Assembly: GCA_019694795.1 (NCBI GenBank)
Contig: JAIBBF010000002.1
Location: forward strand, 22,500-86,499
Origin: Flavobacteriales bacterium
GTDB lineage: Bacteria > Bacteroidota > Bacteroidia > Flavobacteriales_D > UBA2798
Length of the DNA: 64,000 nt
Direction: 5' to 3'
In this document: positions 1 through 8,350 of the stretch, one piece after another
Layout of the letters: each line of letters starts with the position of its first letter
Numbering within the stretch: the first letter of the stretch is position 1
Notes under the pieces: model-generated
Told to the model about the DNA's origin: nothing
The model's input: the letters and a program-made list of their open reading frames with translations, nothing else
Database searches by the model: none
Program-made: the position numbers and the translations under genes

Positions 1-327
1 TTGTTGGCTATCAATAACTGGGATCAGGAATATGTTAGGGTAAACCTTGGCGGACTCTCCTGCGACAGTCAGGACTATTACAACTCGGAAGCGCATGATA
101 ATCAGGTGTTTTTGCCGCGTTTGGACAAAGATGAACCTTTATATATCGGTTTCTTTCACACCGGTGCATATCAGGAATCATTGAGTGGATATGGAGGTAT
201 CAAACACTGTCTGATTCCCTCGCCGAAGCACGTTTTAATTGACCGCGACGAGAATGGTGAAATCACCACCAAACTCTTTGCAAAAGAGCAAAGTGCTAAA
301 TCGATGTTGAAAATCCTCGGTTACTAA
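1..327 (+). CDS. speA: Biosynthetic arginine decarboxylase, C-terminal fragment
   Basis: This is the last 108 residues of a protein whose start lies before the window; the TTG at base 1 is not a real start. The motif CDSQDYYNSEAH, then YIGFFHTGAYQ and a GYGGIKHCLIP block, are typical of the C-terminal part of fold-III PLP-dependent arginine decarboxylases of Bacteroidota. The Cys-Asp pair of CDS matches the subunit-interface active-site motif of ornithine/arginine decarboxylases. The family converts arginine to agmatine, the first step of polyamine synthesis in the cytoplasm. A weak GC-rich palindrome (327-339) follows the stop. Family call is firm; the substrate is inferred from the closest remembered homologues. 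Confidence 0.85.
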   Translation: MLAINNWDQEYVRVNLGGLSCDSQDYYNSEAHDNQVFLPRLDKDEPLYIGFFHTGAYQESLSGYGGIKHCLIPSPKHVLIDRDENGEITTKLFAKEQSAKSMLKILGY

Positions 328-360
328 GTCCCCGGGACTATTGTTTGTCTGAAATTCTGA

Positions 361-368
361 TATATTTG
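361..368 (+). promoter_or_regulatory. Promoter -7 element TATATTTG
   Basis: Matches the Bacteroidota -7 consensus TAnnTTTG. A TTG at 341-343 lies 17 bp upstream, in the range of the -33 element. The predicted leader before the ATG at 389 is short. Confidence 0.5.
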
Positions 369-388
369 TTGCCTGAAAATTGGCATTG

Positions 389-1093
389 ATGGATTTCTCC
401 AGAAATAATTTCGTATTCAGGCTTATTGCCTATTTGGGTGTAGTATCTATACTTAGTTGTTGCGGTAATTCGAAAGTTAACGAAGGAACGATTGAGTTTG
501 AAGTTACCTACCCTTACTTCAATAAAACAGGATTTTTAAGCGCGATGTTACCCGATAAAGCGACAATGCGTTTTAAGGGGAACAAATACAAAATGGAAGT
601 AAAAAAGGGAAAAGCTTTTTCTTCTGCATTTTTGGTGGACTGCGATTCCAAAACACTTACTACTCTTTTTCAGCTTGGTCAGCGCAGAAAATATTCGGTA
701 ATGGACCAATCGGCCGTAAACAAACGTCTCGAGGAAAAATTTGCTAAACCAATGTATATGCACACTAGTGAAGGCGATTCCATCGTTGGATTTTTGTGCA
801 GAAAAAGTGTGGCCATTTTCGAAGAGATGGGTCAACCCGAAGCAACACTGATGTACACCGAACAAATTGGAATTAAAGATCCGAACTGGTGTTTGCCTTA
901 CAATGAAATTACCGGCGTATTGTTGGTGTATGAGGTAGAGCAATACGGAATTCGTATGCGCTTTACGGCAAAGAAATTTGATCCGGCTCCTGTAGAAGAT
1001 AAAATGTTAGAGATTCCGTCTAACTACAAGCAGGTTCCCGTGAATGATCTTGAACGTGAAATTGAAGAGATGTTTTCTACTATCGTAGATTAA
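389..1093 (+). CDS. DUF4412-like lipoprotein
   Basis: A 234-residue protein. The ATG at 389 is preferred over an upstream TTG at 380 because it gives a clean lipoprotein signal (hydrophobic segment ending ILSCCGN, Cys near residue 18). The mature part starts GTIEFEVTYPYF and continues with a mLP...tMRFKGNKYKMEV pattern shared with the next gene, so the two look like tandem paralogues of the DUF4412-like group of secreted beta-rich proteins. No catalytic motif is visible and the function is unknown. It probably shares a transcript with the gene at 1112 (18-bp gap). Confidence 0.7.
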   Translation: MDFSRNNFVFRLIAYLGVVSILSCCGNSKVNEGTIEFEVTYPYFNKTGFLSAMLPDKATMRFKGNKYKMEVKKGKAFSSAFLVDCDSKTLTTLFQLGQRRKYSVMDQSAVNKRLEEKFAKPMYMHTSEGDSIVGFLCRKSVAIFEEMGQPEATLMYTEQIGIKDPNWCLPYNEITGVLLVYEVEQYGIRMRFTAKKFDPAPVEDKMLEIPSNYKQVPVNDLEREIEEMFSTIVD

Positions 1094-1111
1094 TCGATAA
1101 AATAAGTCCAC

Positions 1112-1774
1112 ATGAAATTAGTACGCATTGCCTTTGCGGTCACCCTGGTGACATTTTTCGCATTTGTACCCGGTAAGGAAAAGAAGAAGAGCGCTCCTTT
1201 TCAAGGTAAAATTACCTATTCCATGACCTACGAAGATCTTCCGCCGGAACTGGAACAGTATTCTTCCATGCTTCCGAAGGAAATGACGATGTATTTAAAA
1301 GATGATCATAGTCGAATTGAACAGAACAGCGCAATGGGAACAACCATTACCTTGTTCGATAAGAAGAAACAGGAGATGTATATTCTGCTCGATATGATGG
1401 GTAGCAAGGTGGCGTATAAGGGTGGTCCCGACGATATGAAAGACACTTCCGCAAATGCAAAACCGGAGGTTAAATTGCTGGAGGAGACCAAGGATATTGC
1501 CGGTAAAAAATGCAATAAAGCAGAAATAACTTATCCGGGTAAAGATCCACAAGTGGTTTGGTATACCAAAGATCTTCCATCCGGACTGAATAAAAATTTC
1601 GATTATCTCGAAGGTTTTCCAATGGAATACCATATTGAACGTGGCGGAATGGTGATTCAGTTGACCGTTACCTCGGTAAAAGAAGAAAAAGTTTCTTCCG
1701 AATATTTCAAGGTTCCTGCCGGTTATGAAGTGAAGCCCATCAGTGAAATGAATGCGCTTGGAGGAGGTAAATAA
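1112..1774 (+). CDS. Secreted DUF4412-like protein
   Basis: A 220-residue protein with a signal peptide (MKLVRIAFAVTLVTFFAFVPG) and no lipobox cysteine. The mature region (QGKITYSMTYEDLP..., SSMLPKEMTMYLKDD) resembles the DUF4412 family and the preceding lipoprotein. A charged Lys-rich segment follows the signal peptide. Later parts contain an AGKKCNKAEIT motif and a VPAGYEVKPISEM end. Likely periplasmic or outer-membrane associated; role unknown. It follows the lipoprotein gene closely and precedes ftsK by about 100 bp. Confidence 0.7.
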   Translation: MKLVRIAFAVTLVTFFAFVPGKEKKKSAPFQGKITYSMTYEDLPPELEQYSSMLPKEMTMYLKDDHSRIEQNSAMGTTITLFDKKKQEMYILLDMMGSKVAYKGGPDDMKDTSANAKPEVKLLEETKDIAGKKCNKAEITYPGKDPQVVWYTKDLPSGLNKNFDYLEGFPMEYHIERGGMVIQLTVTSVKEEKVSSEYFKVPAGYEVKPISEMNALGGGK

Positions 1775-1877
1775 TTCCCTCTGCATCTCGATTAACATCG
1801 TACTGTTCAATAATGCCTTTATTTCTCTTCTGTGCAAGGGGTAGATAGTCCTACCTTGTATCGAGGATTATTGCATA

Positions 1878-4445
1878 ATGGCCAAACAGAATAAATTCAT
1901 ACAACAACCTGCAGATGCTCCTGCTGATCAGCCGAAACCGGAGAAAAAAAACCGTAAGGAAAAAGAGAAAAAGGAGAATAAAAAAGAGGAATCGATTCCG
2001 CGCAAAAGTTTATCGGAGCGTTTTACCTTTTTGCAGGATGAACGCTTTAAGAAAATCGTTGGTGGATTATTGTTGTTGTTCTCCTTGTATTCACTCATTG
2101 CATTTACGTCTTATGTCCTCACTTGGAAAGCCGATCAGGATAAAGTGGATGGTGTAAACTGGTTTAATTTTATTTTTCGTTCCAATGAAATTCAGGTAGA
2201 GAACTGGTTGGGTAAGCTGGGTGCTTTAATTTCTCATTTGTTTATTCACCGCTGGTTTGGTATTGCATCTTTTATTTTTATTCTGAACTTTTTTGTTTTC
2301 GGATTTAAAGCTATTACCGATATCACACTTCTTCCCATTAAAAAAATGCTGAAGTTGTCGGTATTGGGATTGTTATTGATTTCTGCAACACTTGGATTTT
2401 TATTGCACAGTGGTGACTGGATTTTTCTGGGAGGAGCTTTCGGTTATCATCTCAATGAATGGATGATTGGCAGTTTAGGAAAAATCGGAACTTTATTACT
2501 CTTAGGCTTTTCATATTTTATTGTACTGGTGGTTTATTTTAATCCGGTTTTTGCATTCCGTAAAAAATCGGGAGATGAACTGGAGGAGGAACCACCATTG
2601 GATGAATCGGGAAAAATAAATGTTTACAATCCGATTCGTGAAGAGGAAATCATTGCCGAAGAAAAAAGTGAAAGCATCGATTTACTGGAAAAGGAAACTG
2701 AGATTCCTGTTTCGATGGTAGATGAAGTTTTAATTGAAGAAGTTGAAACCGAAAAACAAATTCTGGAGCAGGAAAGGGAAGATGTTCAGGATGAAGAATT
2801 ATCGATAGAAATCGCTGAAGAGATAAGAACATCACCGAATGGTGAAGAAGATTTTCTGATTGAAATTCCGGATGCCGGTGAAGGAGAGTTGGGCGAGGAT
2901 GAAGTGGAAAAACGATTGATGGAATTTGGAGAATATGATCCTACGCTGGAATTATCTTCCTATAAACTTCCGGGACTTGATTTAATGGAAAGTTACGGTG
3001 GTGGTGGAATTACCATTAACAAGGAAGAGCTGGAAGAAAATAAAAACAGAATTCTCGATACCCTGAAAAATTACAACATCGAGATTGCAAAAATTAAAGC
3101 AACGGTTGGTCCTACCGTTACCCTCTACGAAATCATTCCTGCACCCGGTGTGCGTATTTCAAAAATCAAAAACCTGGAAGATGATATCGCCCTGAGTTTA
3201 TCGGCATTGGGTATTCGTATTATCGCTCCGATTCCGGGTAAGGGAACCATTGGTATTGAAGTCCCCAACTCCAAAGCAGAAGTTGTTTCGATGCGCAGTG
3301 TGGTAGCTTCCGAAAAATTCCAGAATTCCGATATGGAATTACCGGTTGTTTTGGGAAAAACCATATCGAACGAAACCTTTGTTACCGACCTCACCAAAAT
3401 GCCGCACTTGTTAATGGCGGGTGCTACGGGACAAGGAAAATCGGTTGGACTCAACGCCATTCTCGTTTCTATTCTCTATAAGAAACATCCTTCGCAAGTT
3501 AAGTTTGTATTGGTGGATCCTAAAAAAGTAGAGCTGACACTTTATAATAAAATTGAACGTCATTTTCTAGCCAAGCTTCCTGATTCTGATGATGCCATTA
3601 TTACGGAAAATAAAAAAGTGGTACATACGGTGAATTCATTGTGTATAGAAATGGATGCACGTTATGAATTACTGAAAGATGCCGGTGTAAGAAACATTAA
3701 AGAATACAACGCGAAATTTATTCAGCGCAGGCTAAATCCGGAGCATGGTCACAAATTCCTTCCCTACATTGTATTGGTGGTGGATGAGTTTGCGGATTTA
3801 ATCATGACCGCCGGTAAAGAAATTGAAACGCCCATTGCCCGTTTAGCACAGTTAGCACGTGCCATTGGTATTCACTTAATCGTAGCCACGCAGCGTCCTT
3901 CCGTTAACATCATTACCGGAACCATCAAAGCCAATTTCCCTGCCCGAATAGCATTCCGTGTCACCTCTAAAATCGATTCCAGAACCATTCTCGATGCCGG
4001 AGGTGCAGAGCAATTGATTGGACGCGGTGATATGTTATTCAGCACCGGAAATGATTTAATCCGCATTCAATGTGGATTTGTAGATACACCGGAGGTTGAA
4101 AAAATATGTGAATACATCGGCGGACAACGCGCTTATCCGAGTGCTTTTATTTTACCTGAATATGTCGATGAAAATTCGGATGAACTGGGCGGTGTGGATG
4201 CCGACGGTGACCGCGATGATTTGTTTGATGATGCAGCACGGATTGTAGTGAGCACCCAACAAGGTTCCGCTTCGTTGTTGCAACGCAAAATGAAACTCGG
4301 TTATAATCGCGCCGGACGAATTATCGACCAGTTAGAAGCCGCCGGAATCATTGGTCCCTTCAAAGGATCCAAAGCCCGGGAGGTGATCATTAAGGACATG
4401 CAGGTTTTGGAACAGTTTTTGAATGGCTTAAAGAACAAAGATTAA
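1878..4445 (+). CDS. ftsK: DNA translocase FtsK/SpoIIIE
   Basis: An 855-residue DNA pump that clears chromosome ends from the division septum and activates XerCD recombination. The order is a basic Lys-rich N-terminus, about four membrane segments between residues 60 and 215, an acidic Glu-rich linker (about 230-350), the RecA-like motor with Walker A GATGQGKS near residue 513 and Walker B VLVVDEFADL near 630, and a C-terminal winged-helix gamma domain (LGYNRAGRIIDQLEAAGI) that reads KOPS-like sequences. All key residues are present. lolA follows 4 bp downstream, a pairing I remember as common in Bacteroidota. Confidence 0.97.
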   Translation: MAKQNKFIQQPADAPADQPKPEKKNRKEKEKKENKKEESIPRKSLSERFTFLQDERFKKIVGGLLLLFSLYSLIAFTSYVLTWKADQDKVDGVNWFNFIFRSNEIQVENWLGKLGALISHLFIHRWFGIASFIFILNFFVFGFKAITDITLLPIKKMLKLSVLGLLLISATLGFLLHSGDWIFLGGAFGYHLNEWMIGSLGKIGTLLLLGFSYFIVLVVYFNPVFAFRKKSGDELEEEPPLDESGKINVYNPIREEEIIAEEKSESIDLLEKETEIPVSMVDEVLIEEVETEKQILEQEREDVQDEELSIEIAEEIRTSPNGEEDFLIEIPDAGEGELGEDEVEKRLMEFGEYDPTLELSSYKLPGLDLMESYGGGGITINKEELEENKNRILDTLKNYNIEIAKIKATVGPTVTLYEIIPAPGVRISKIKNLEDDIALSLSALGIRIIAPIPGKGTIGIEVPNSKAEVVSMRSVVASEKFQNSDMELPVVLGKTISNETFVTDLTKMPHLLMAGATGQGKSVGLNAILVSILYKKHPSQVKFVLVDPKKVELTLYNKIERHFLAKLPDSDDAIITENKKVVHTVNSLCIEMDARYELLKDAGVRNIKEYNAKFIQRRLNPEHGHKFLPYIVLVVDEFADLIMTAGKEIETPIARLAQLARAIGIHLIVATQRPSVNIITGTIKANFPARIAFRVTSKIDSRTILDAGGAEQLIGRGDMLFSTGNDLIRIQCGFVDTPEVEKICEYIGGQRAYPSAFILPEYVDENSDELGGVDADGDRDDLFDDAARIVVSTQQGSASLLQRKMKLGYNRAGRIIDQLEAAGIIGPFKGSKAREVIIKDMQVLEQFLNGLKNKD

Positions 4446-4449
4446 CAAC

Positions 4450-5091
4450 ATGAAAACAAGTATTATTGCCGCAGCTCTTTTATTAATTGGTTTTCAATCC
4501 TTTGCTCAGGATAAAGACCCTAAAGCCAAGGCAGAACTGGATGAAGTGAGCAAAAAAGTGAAAGGCTATACTTCCTTTAGTGTGGAGTTTAGTTCGAACT
4601 TAAAAACCAAGGACGGAGGCAGTGAAAATCAAAGTGGTAAGGCTACCATTAAAGGAAATAAATACATCATTGAAACCGGAGAGCAAAAAATTATCAGCGA
4701 CGGGAAAACGGTATGGACCATCCTGGTGAAGGAAAAAGAAGTGTATGAAAATCCTGCCGAAGATGATGATGATGAGTTGATGAATCCCACCAAAATGTTC
4801 AGCATTTGGGAAAAGGATTTTAAATACAAATGGGTGAAAGAAGAAACGGTAAATGGTGCTACACTGGTAGAAATCCATTTATTTCCGGTATCTCCTGCCA
4901 AGAGTAAATTTCACACTGTGATTATTAAAATTAATAAAGCCACCCACGATGTAAACTCTGTAACCGTAAAAGGAAAAGAAGGCGATGTACTCACCTATAA
5001 ATTGGTGAAACTTACACCGAATGTAAATGTGAACGATGCCGATTTTAAATTCGACAAAGCTAAATATCCGGGTTATACTGTGATTAAATAA
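4450..5091 (+). CDS. lolA: LolA-type outer-membrane lipoprotein carrier
   Basis: A 213-residue periplasmic protein with a signal peptide ending SFAQ (about residue 19). The pattern DEVSKKVKGYTSFSVEFSS, then KGNKYIIETGEQKIISDGKTVWTI, is the LolA/LppX fold signature in this phylum. LolA ferries lipoproteins from the inner to the outer membrane. An acidic loop (EDDDDEL) sits in the middle. It starts 4 bp after ftsK and ends just before a strong terminator, so the two genes form a transcription unit. The lipoprotein-carrying role is by homology. Confidence 0.88.
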   Translation: MKTSIIAAALLLIGFQSFAQDKDPKAKAELDEVSKKVKGYTSFSVEFSSNLKTKDGGSENQSGKATIKGNKYIIETGEQKIISDGKTVWTILVKEKEVYENPAEDDDDELMNPTKMFSIWEKDFKYKWVKEETVNGATLVEIHLFPVSPAKSKFHTVIIKINKATHDVNSVTVKGKEGDVLTYKLVKLTPNVNVNDADFKFDKAKYPGYTVIK

Positions 5092-5110
5092 AAGTTTCTA
5101 CTTAAAATGC

Positions 5111-5143
5111 AGAGGGCGTCGTTATTGATGCCCTCTTTTTTTT
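5111..5143 (+). terminator. Rho-independent terminator after lolA
   Basis: A 10-bp stem (AGAGGGCGTC with GATGCCCTCT, one G-U pair), 6-nt loop and a run of eight T. It ends the ftsK-lolA unit. The following bases carry the bioA promoter. Confidence 0.88.
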
Positions 5144-5147
5144 CTCC

Positions 5148-5155
5148 TATTTTTG
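5148..5155 (+). promoter_or_regulatory. bioA promoter -7 element TATTTTTG (leaderless type)
   Basis: Perfect TAnnTTTG match with a TTG at 5125-5127, 20 bp upstream. Only 4 bases (aagc) separate it from the bioA ATG, so transcription probably starts at or beside the start codon. Confidence 0.65.
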
Positions 5156-5159
5156 AAGC

Positions 5160-6443
5160 ATGAACAATGTAGAATTGGATCGTAAATACATCTGGCATCC
5201 TTTTACCCAGATGAAAATTCAAGCTGAAATTCTCCCTGTAAAACGCGCCGCCGGATCGCGCATTTATCTGGAGGATGGAAGTGAATTGCTCGATTGCATT
5301 TCCTCCTGGTGGGTAAATGTTCATGGTCACGCCCACCCACATATTGCGGCACGTATTGGTCGACAAGCCGCGGAATTGGAGCATGTTATTTTTGCAGGAT
5401 TCACGCATGCCCCAGCTACTGAATTGGCATCGCGACTAGTGCCTCAATTACCGGGAGCGATGGCCAAAATCTTTTTTTCCGATAATGGTTCTACCTCTGT
5501 AGAAGTGGCATTAAAAATGGCGGTTCAGTTTTTTTCGAATCATGGAAAAAAGAAAACCCGGATTCTCGCTTTCGAAAACGCCTATCATGGCGATACCTTT
5601 GGAGCGATGTCGGTAGGAGGAAGATCCACCTTTAACACGCCGTTTGAGGACATGTTTTTTGAGGTCGATTTTTTGCCGCTTCCTCAGGTGGGAGATGACA
5701 CCGCATTGCAACGACTCGAAAATTATTTAGAGCAGCACGAATACGCTGCTTTTATATACGAACCATTGGTGCAGGGAAGTGCAGGAATGGTGATTTACGA
5801 TGCTGCGGGATTAAATGAAATTTTAGCGCGTTGTCGGGAAAAAAATATATTGCTGATTGCAGATGAAGTGTTTACCGGATTTGGAAGGACAGGCACCTTG
5901 TTCGCCTCGCAACAACTCGCGGTAAAACCGGATATGATGTGTATTTCGAAAGGGTTGACCGGTGGATTTTTACCTATGGGAATTACGGCTTGCACGCAAC
6001 AGATTTTTGATGCATTTTATTCCGACGATAAAATGAAGGCCCTGTATCATGGTCATTCCTACACCGCCAATCCCATTGCCTGCGCAGCGGCTTGTGCATC
6101 GTTGGATTTATTTGAAGATCCTTCCTGTTTTAAAAACATACAACGAATAGCAACAGCACATCAGCAATTCGCTCTTCAGATAACCGGTAAAGTGGCTGTA
6201 CGATCAGTTAAAGTTTGCGGAACGATTTTGTCGATTGAATTGGAAACCGGCGATCAAAGCGGATATTTTCATTCACTGCGCGATAAAATCTACTATTACT
6301 TCATAAAAAAGGGCCTCCTGATGAGGCCCCTTGGGAATGTGATTTATGTATTGCCGCCTTATTGTTTTTCGGATGAAGAACTAAAAACGGTGTATACTGC
6401 CATTGATGAATTAGTGAATCAACCGTTGATTAATTTGTTGTAA
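5160..6443 (+). CDS. bioA: Adenosylmethionine-8-amino-7-oxononanoate aminotransferase
   Basis: A 427-residue PLP aminotransferase of biotin synthesis that makes 7,8-diaminopelargonate using SAM as amino donor. Diagnostic motifs are WHPFTQM near the N-terminus, SSWWVNVHGHAHPHI, a DEVFTGFGRTG block, the PLP lysine K264 in ISKGLTGG, and the C-terminal LLMRPLGNVIYVLPPY. Full length for the family. No other biotin gene is next to it. The last 25 bp overlap the convergent TPR gene, and the codons for the conserved KKGLLMRPL stretch also form a terminator for that gene (6305-6329, minus strand). The mRNA appears leaderless. Confidence 0.96.
   Translation: MNNVELDRKYIWHPFTQMKIQAEILPVKRAAGSRIYLEDGSELLDCISSWWVNVHGHAHPHIAARIGRQAAELEHVIFAGFTHAPATELASRLVPQLPGAMAKIFFSDNGSTSVEVALKMAVQFFSNHGKKKTRILAFENAYHGDTFGAMSVGGRSTFNTPFEDMFFEVDFLPLPQVGDDTALQRLENYLEQHEYAAFIYEPLVQGSAGMVIYDAAGLNEILARCREKNILLIADEVFTGFGRTGTLFASQQLAVKPDMMCISKGLTGGFLPMGITACTQQIFDAFYSDDKMKALYHGHSYTANPIACAAACASLDLFEDPSCFKNIQRIATAHQQFALQITGKVAVRSVKVCGTILSIELETGDQSGYFHSLRDKIYYYFIKKGLLMRPLGNVIYVLPPYCFSDEELKTVYTAIDELVNQPLINLL
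6305..6329 (-). terminator. Minus-strand terminator inside bioA
   Basis: Read on the minus strand: GGGCCTC, loop ATCAG, GAGGCCC, then TTTTTT. This is a perfect 7-bp GC-rich stem plus U-tract about 90 bp past the stop of the TPR gene. It lies in the bioA reading frame over the conserved LLMRPLG codons. On the plus strand it has an A-run before it and no T-run after it, so it should act only on the minus strand. Confidence 0.8.
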
Positions 6444-7186
6444 AGCGCAACATAATCTTCGTTTTCCTTAATCGGATCACCGGCATCATCTTTTGTTTTT
6501 GAATAATACTGATAGCCCAGATTGATGGTGTTTTTTGCACCTGCAACATCTTTGGTTTTAACCTGATAGTTGGCATATGCCATCAGCGCATAACGCATGA
6601 AATTCTGATCGCATTCGGCCATGTCGTTGAAATTCGCAATTTTCTTTACGAAATCAATTCCCATCTGTGCATTTTTAACGGCTTCCGTTTTGTTTTTCAT
6701 TTCGAATTCGCAGATCGATTTCATTAACCAGGCACCTGGATTTTGATCGTCGAACTGAACCACCTTCTTAATAATACCCAGCGCTTTTTTATAATCGTTT
6801 TGCTCGTAGTAGTTTTCAATTTGCTCGAAATAAGTGGTTTTCATTTCAGCAAAAAACTGGTCGGCATCCGCTTTATAGGTTCCGTTGCGGTCTTTCTTTT
6901 TGTATTTCACCGCATAACTCAATGCATCGCTTTCTGCTTTCTTAAATTCTTCTTTCGATTTCAATTTTTCATCCAGCGAAATACGGTACAGGGCCTTCGC
7001 CAGGTACAGGTAAGGAAGCGGATCGTTCTTGGTTTTGTCCTTTTCGGTATACTTCACAGCTTTTTCTGCCAGGCGATCGTATTTCTGATCCACCCACAAC
7101 AAAGCCAGATCCTGGTATTCCTGCGCTTTTAAATAGGTTGCCCCGGTGTACAGGAACAAAGCGAGGAGAATCGTCAGTCTTTTCAT
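6419..7186 (-). CDS. Secreted tetratricopeptide-repeat protein
   Basis: A 255-residue protein with a signal peptide (MKRLTILLALFLYTGATYLKAQ). It is rich in Lys, Tyr and paired helices (YLYLAKALYRIS..., ENYYEQNDYKKALGIIKKVVQFDDQNPGAWLMKSICEFEM), consistent with TPR-like repeats in the periplasm. No enzymatic motif. Such proteins usually serve as scaffolds; the partner is unknown. Its 3' end overlaps bioA by 25 bp. A TATATTTG promoter lies 35 bp upstream of the start. Confidence 0.75.
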   Translation of the reverse strand: MKRLTILLALFLYTGATYLKAQEYQDLALLWVDQKYDRLAEKAVKYTEKDKTKNDPLPYLYLAKALYRISLDEKLKSKEEFKKAESDALSYAVKYKKKDRNGTYKADADQFFAEMKTTYFEQIENYYEQNDYKKALGIIKKVVQFDDQNPGAWLMKSICEFEMKNKTEAVKNAQMGIDFVKKIANFNDMAECDQNFMRYALMAYANYQVKTKDVAGAKNTINLGYQYYSKTKDDAGDPIKENEDYVALYNKLING

Positions 7187-7221
7187 GTCTCTCTGTTTAT
7201 TAAGGTTTGATTGATGCTATA

Positions 7222-7229
7222 CAAATATA
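7222..7229 (-). promoter_or_regulatory. Promoter -7 element TATATTTG for the TPR gene
   Basis: Reverse-strand match to TAnnTTTG, giving a leader of roughly 30 nt before the ATG at 7186. No clear -33 TTG at the expected distance. Confidence 0.45.
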
Positions 7230-7315
7230 ATGCCTGAGATTGAAATCCAGAAGCCCGGAAGGAAGGAATATTCATAACAGACTGTTAATCTCGTGAAAAA
7301 ATAAACCGAAATAGG

Positions 7316-7323
7316 TATTTTTG
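7316..7323 (+). promoter_or_regulatory. Promoter -7 element TATTTTTG (leaderless type)
   Basis: Perfect consensus, followed by 4 bases (gacc) and the ATG at 7328, the same geometry as bioA, dnaB and several other genes here. Confidence 0.6.
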
Positions 7324-7327
7324 GACC

Positions 7328-7924
7328 ATGAGCGACGTAAAAAACATCTCCGAACGAATCAGTTATAAAAAACACCCCGATTTCATCACCCTGGTGATAT
7401 CGCCACGACTGGAGGAAAAAAAGCAGTTACTGCTCAGCTTCTGGTTTTTTGCGTGGACCTTTTGCGGACTCGTTTTCATCTCGCAATTATTCTTTGCCAA
7501 AACCCAGGAATTTATCATTTCACTCATCGTGATGATTTCTTTTTGGGCCTATTATGAATACCGCATCGGATATGTATGGATGTGGCGGAGAAAAGGAGTT
7601 GAACTAATTAAGCTCGAAGATGGAAAAATGACCTATAAACGATCGCTGCGCAGCATGGGGAAAGCGTATGATTTTTATGTTGACAATATCCGCAATTTCG
7701 GATTGGTGGAAATTAAACCGACCAGTTTCGGTGCCGTAATGTCCAATTCGTTTTGGGTAATCGGCGGCGAGCGATTGCGATTCGAATATCAGAATAAGGA
7801 AGTAAAAATAGGTATACAACTCAGCGATGAAGAAGCGGATAAATTGCGACGATTTCTCAATGATCTTTTTATCGATGAATTAAAAAAATTAAAAGAGCAG
7901 GGCAGACCCCTTGCTTCAGTTTAA
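7328..7924 (+). CDS. Conserved membrane protein, PH-like
   Basis: A 198-residue protein I do not recognise by name. It has a charged N-terminus, two adjacent membrane helices (about residues 37-80, LLLSFWFFAWTFCGLVFIS and IISLIVMISFWAYYEY), then a soluble beta-rich C-terminal half (ELIKLEDGKMTYKRS..., LRFEYQNKEVKIGIQLSDEEADKL). The layout of a membrane hairpin plus a beta domain resembles bacterial PH-domain (YcxB-like) proteins, but that is inference. Its last 9 bp overlap the convergent GNAT gene. Confidence 0.6.
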   Translation: MSDVKNISERISYKKHPDFITLVISPRLEEKKQLLLSFWFFAWTFCGLVFISQLFFAKTQEFIISLIVMISFWAYYEYRIGYVWMWRRKGVELIKLEDGKMTYKRSLRSMGKAYDFYVDNIRNFGLVEIKPTSFGAVMSNSFWVIGGERLRFEYQNKEVKIGIQLSDEEADKLRRFLNDLFIDELKKLKEQGRPLASV

Positions 7925-8350
7925 TTCTTTTTCCATGAGGTAATGCTGAATGGAATCCCACAATAAAAATGTTTTTTCTACTATGCGGTAATTGCATTTT
8001 TCATAAAAGGGAACAGCATAATCGCGCGCTTGCAAAATCATTTTTTTTCTACCCTGTGCAGCAGCTGTTTTTTCAGCCTCCTCCAGCAATTTTCTTCCAA
8101 CACCTTTTTCTCTTGCTAAAGCAGAAACACCCATAAAGCGTACCTGAGCGATCGATTCGTCGTTGAATTGGAGTCGGCAAACACCCAAAGGTATTTCACC
8201 TTCCAGAGCCATGAAGTGAATGGAACTATCCTCCATATTGTCTTTTTCCGTTCCGCGGACTTGTCCCCATGGTTCACGCAGCGTTTTCCAGCGCAAATCG
8301 TAATACTGCTCCATTTCGTGCACGGTAGAAGGTTGAATAATGCGAATCAT
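7916..8350 (-). CDS. GNAT-family N-acetyltransferase
   Basis: A 144-residue acetyl-CoA-dependent acyltransferase. The ATG at 8350 (MIRIIQPST) is chosen because it overlaps the stop of the upstream gene as ATGA and fits normal GNAT length; a longer frame exists inside that gene. Motif A is ARFMG-like VRFMGVSALAREKGVGRKLLEEAE, with the acetyl-CoA loop REKGVGRKL, and the C-terminal YAVPFYEKCNYRIVEKTF is the usual motif B region. Substrate unknown. Translational coupling to the CoA-transferase suggests a shared pathway or simply a shared operon. Confidence 0.85.
   Translation of the reverse strand: MIRIIQPSTVHEMEQYYDLRWKTLREPWGQVRGTEKDNMEDSSIHFMALEGEIPLGVCRLQFNDESIAQVRFMGVSALAREKGVGRKLLEEAEKTAAAQGRKKMILQARDYAVPFYEKCNYRIVEKTFLLWDSIQHYLMEKELN

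Noticed and set aside
6305..6330. A plus-strand terminator inside bioA
   Set aside because: The T-run is on the minus-strand side only; on the plus strand the stem is followed by TTGGG, so it should not stop bioA transcription.
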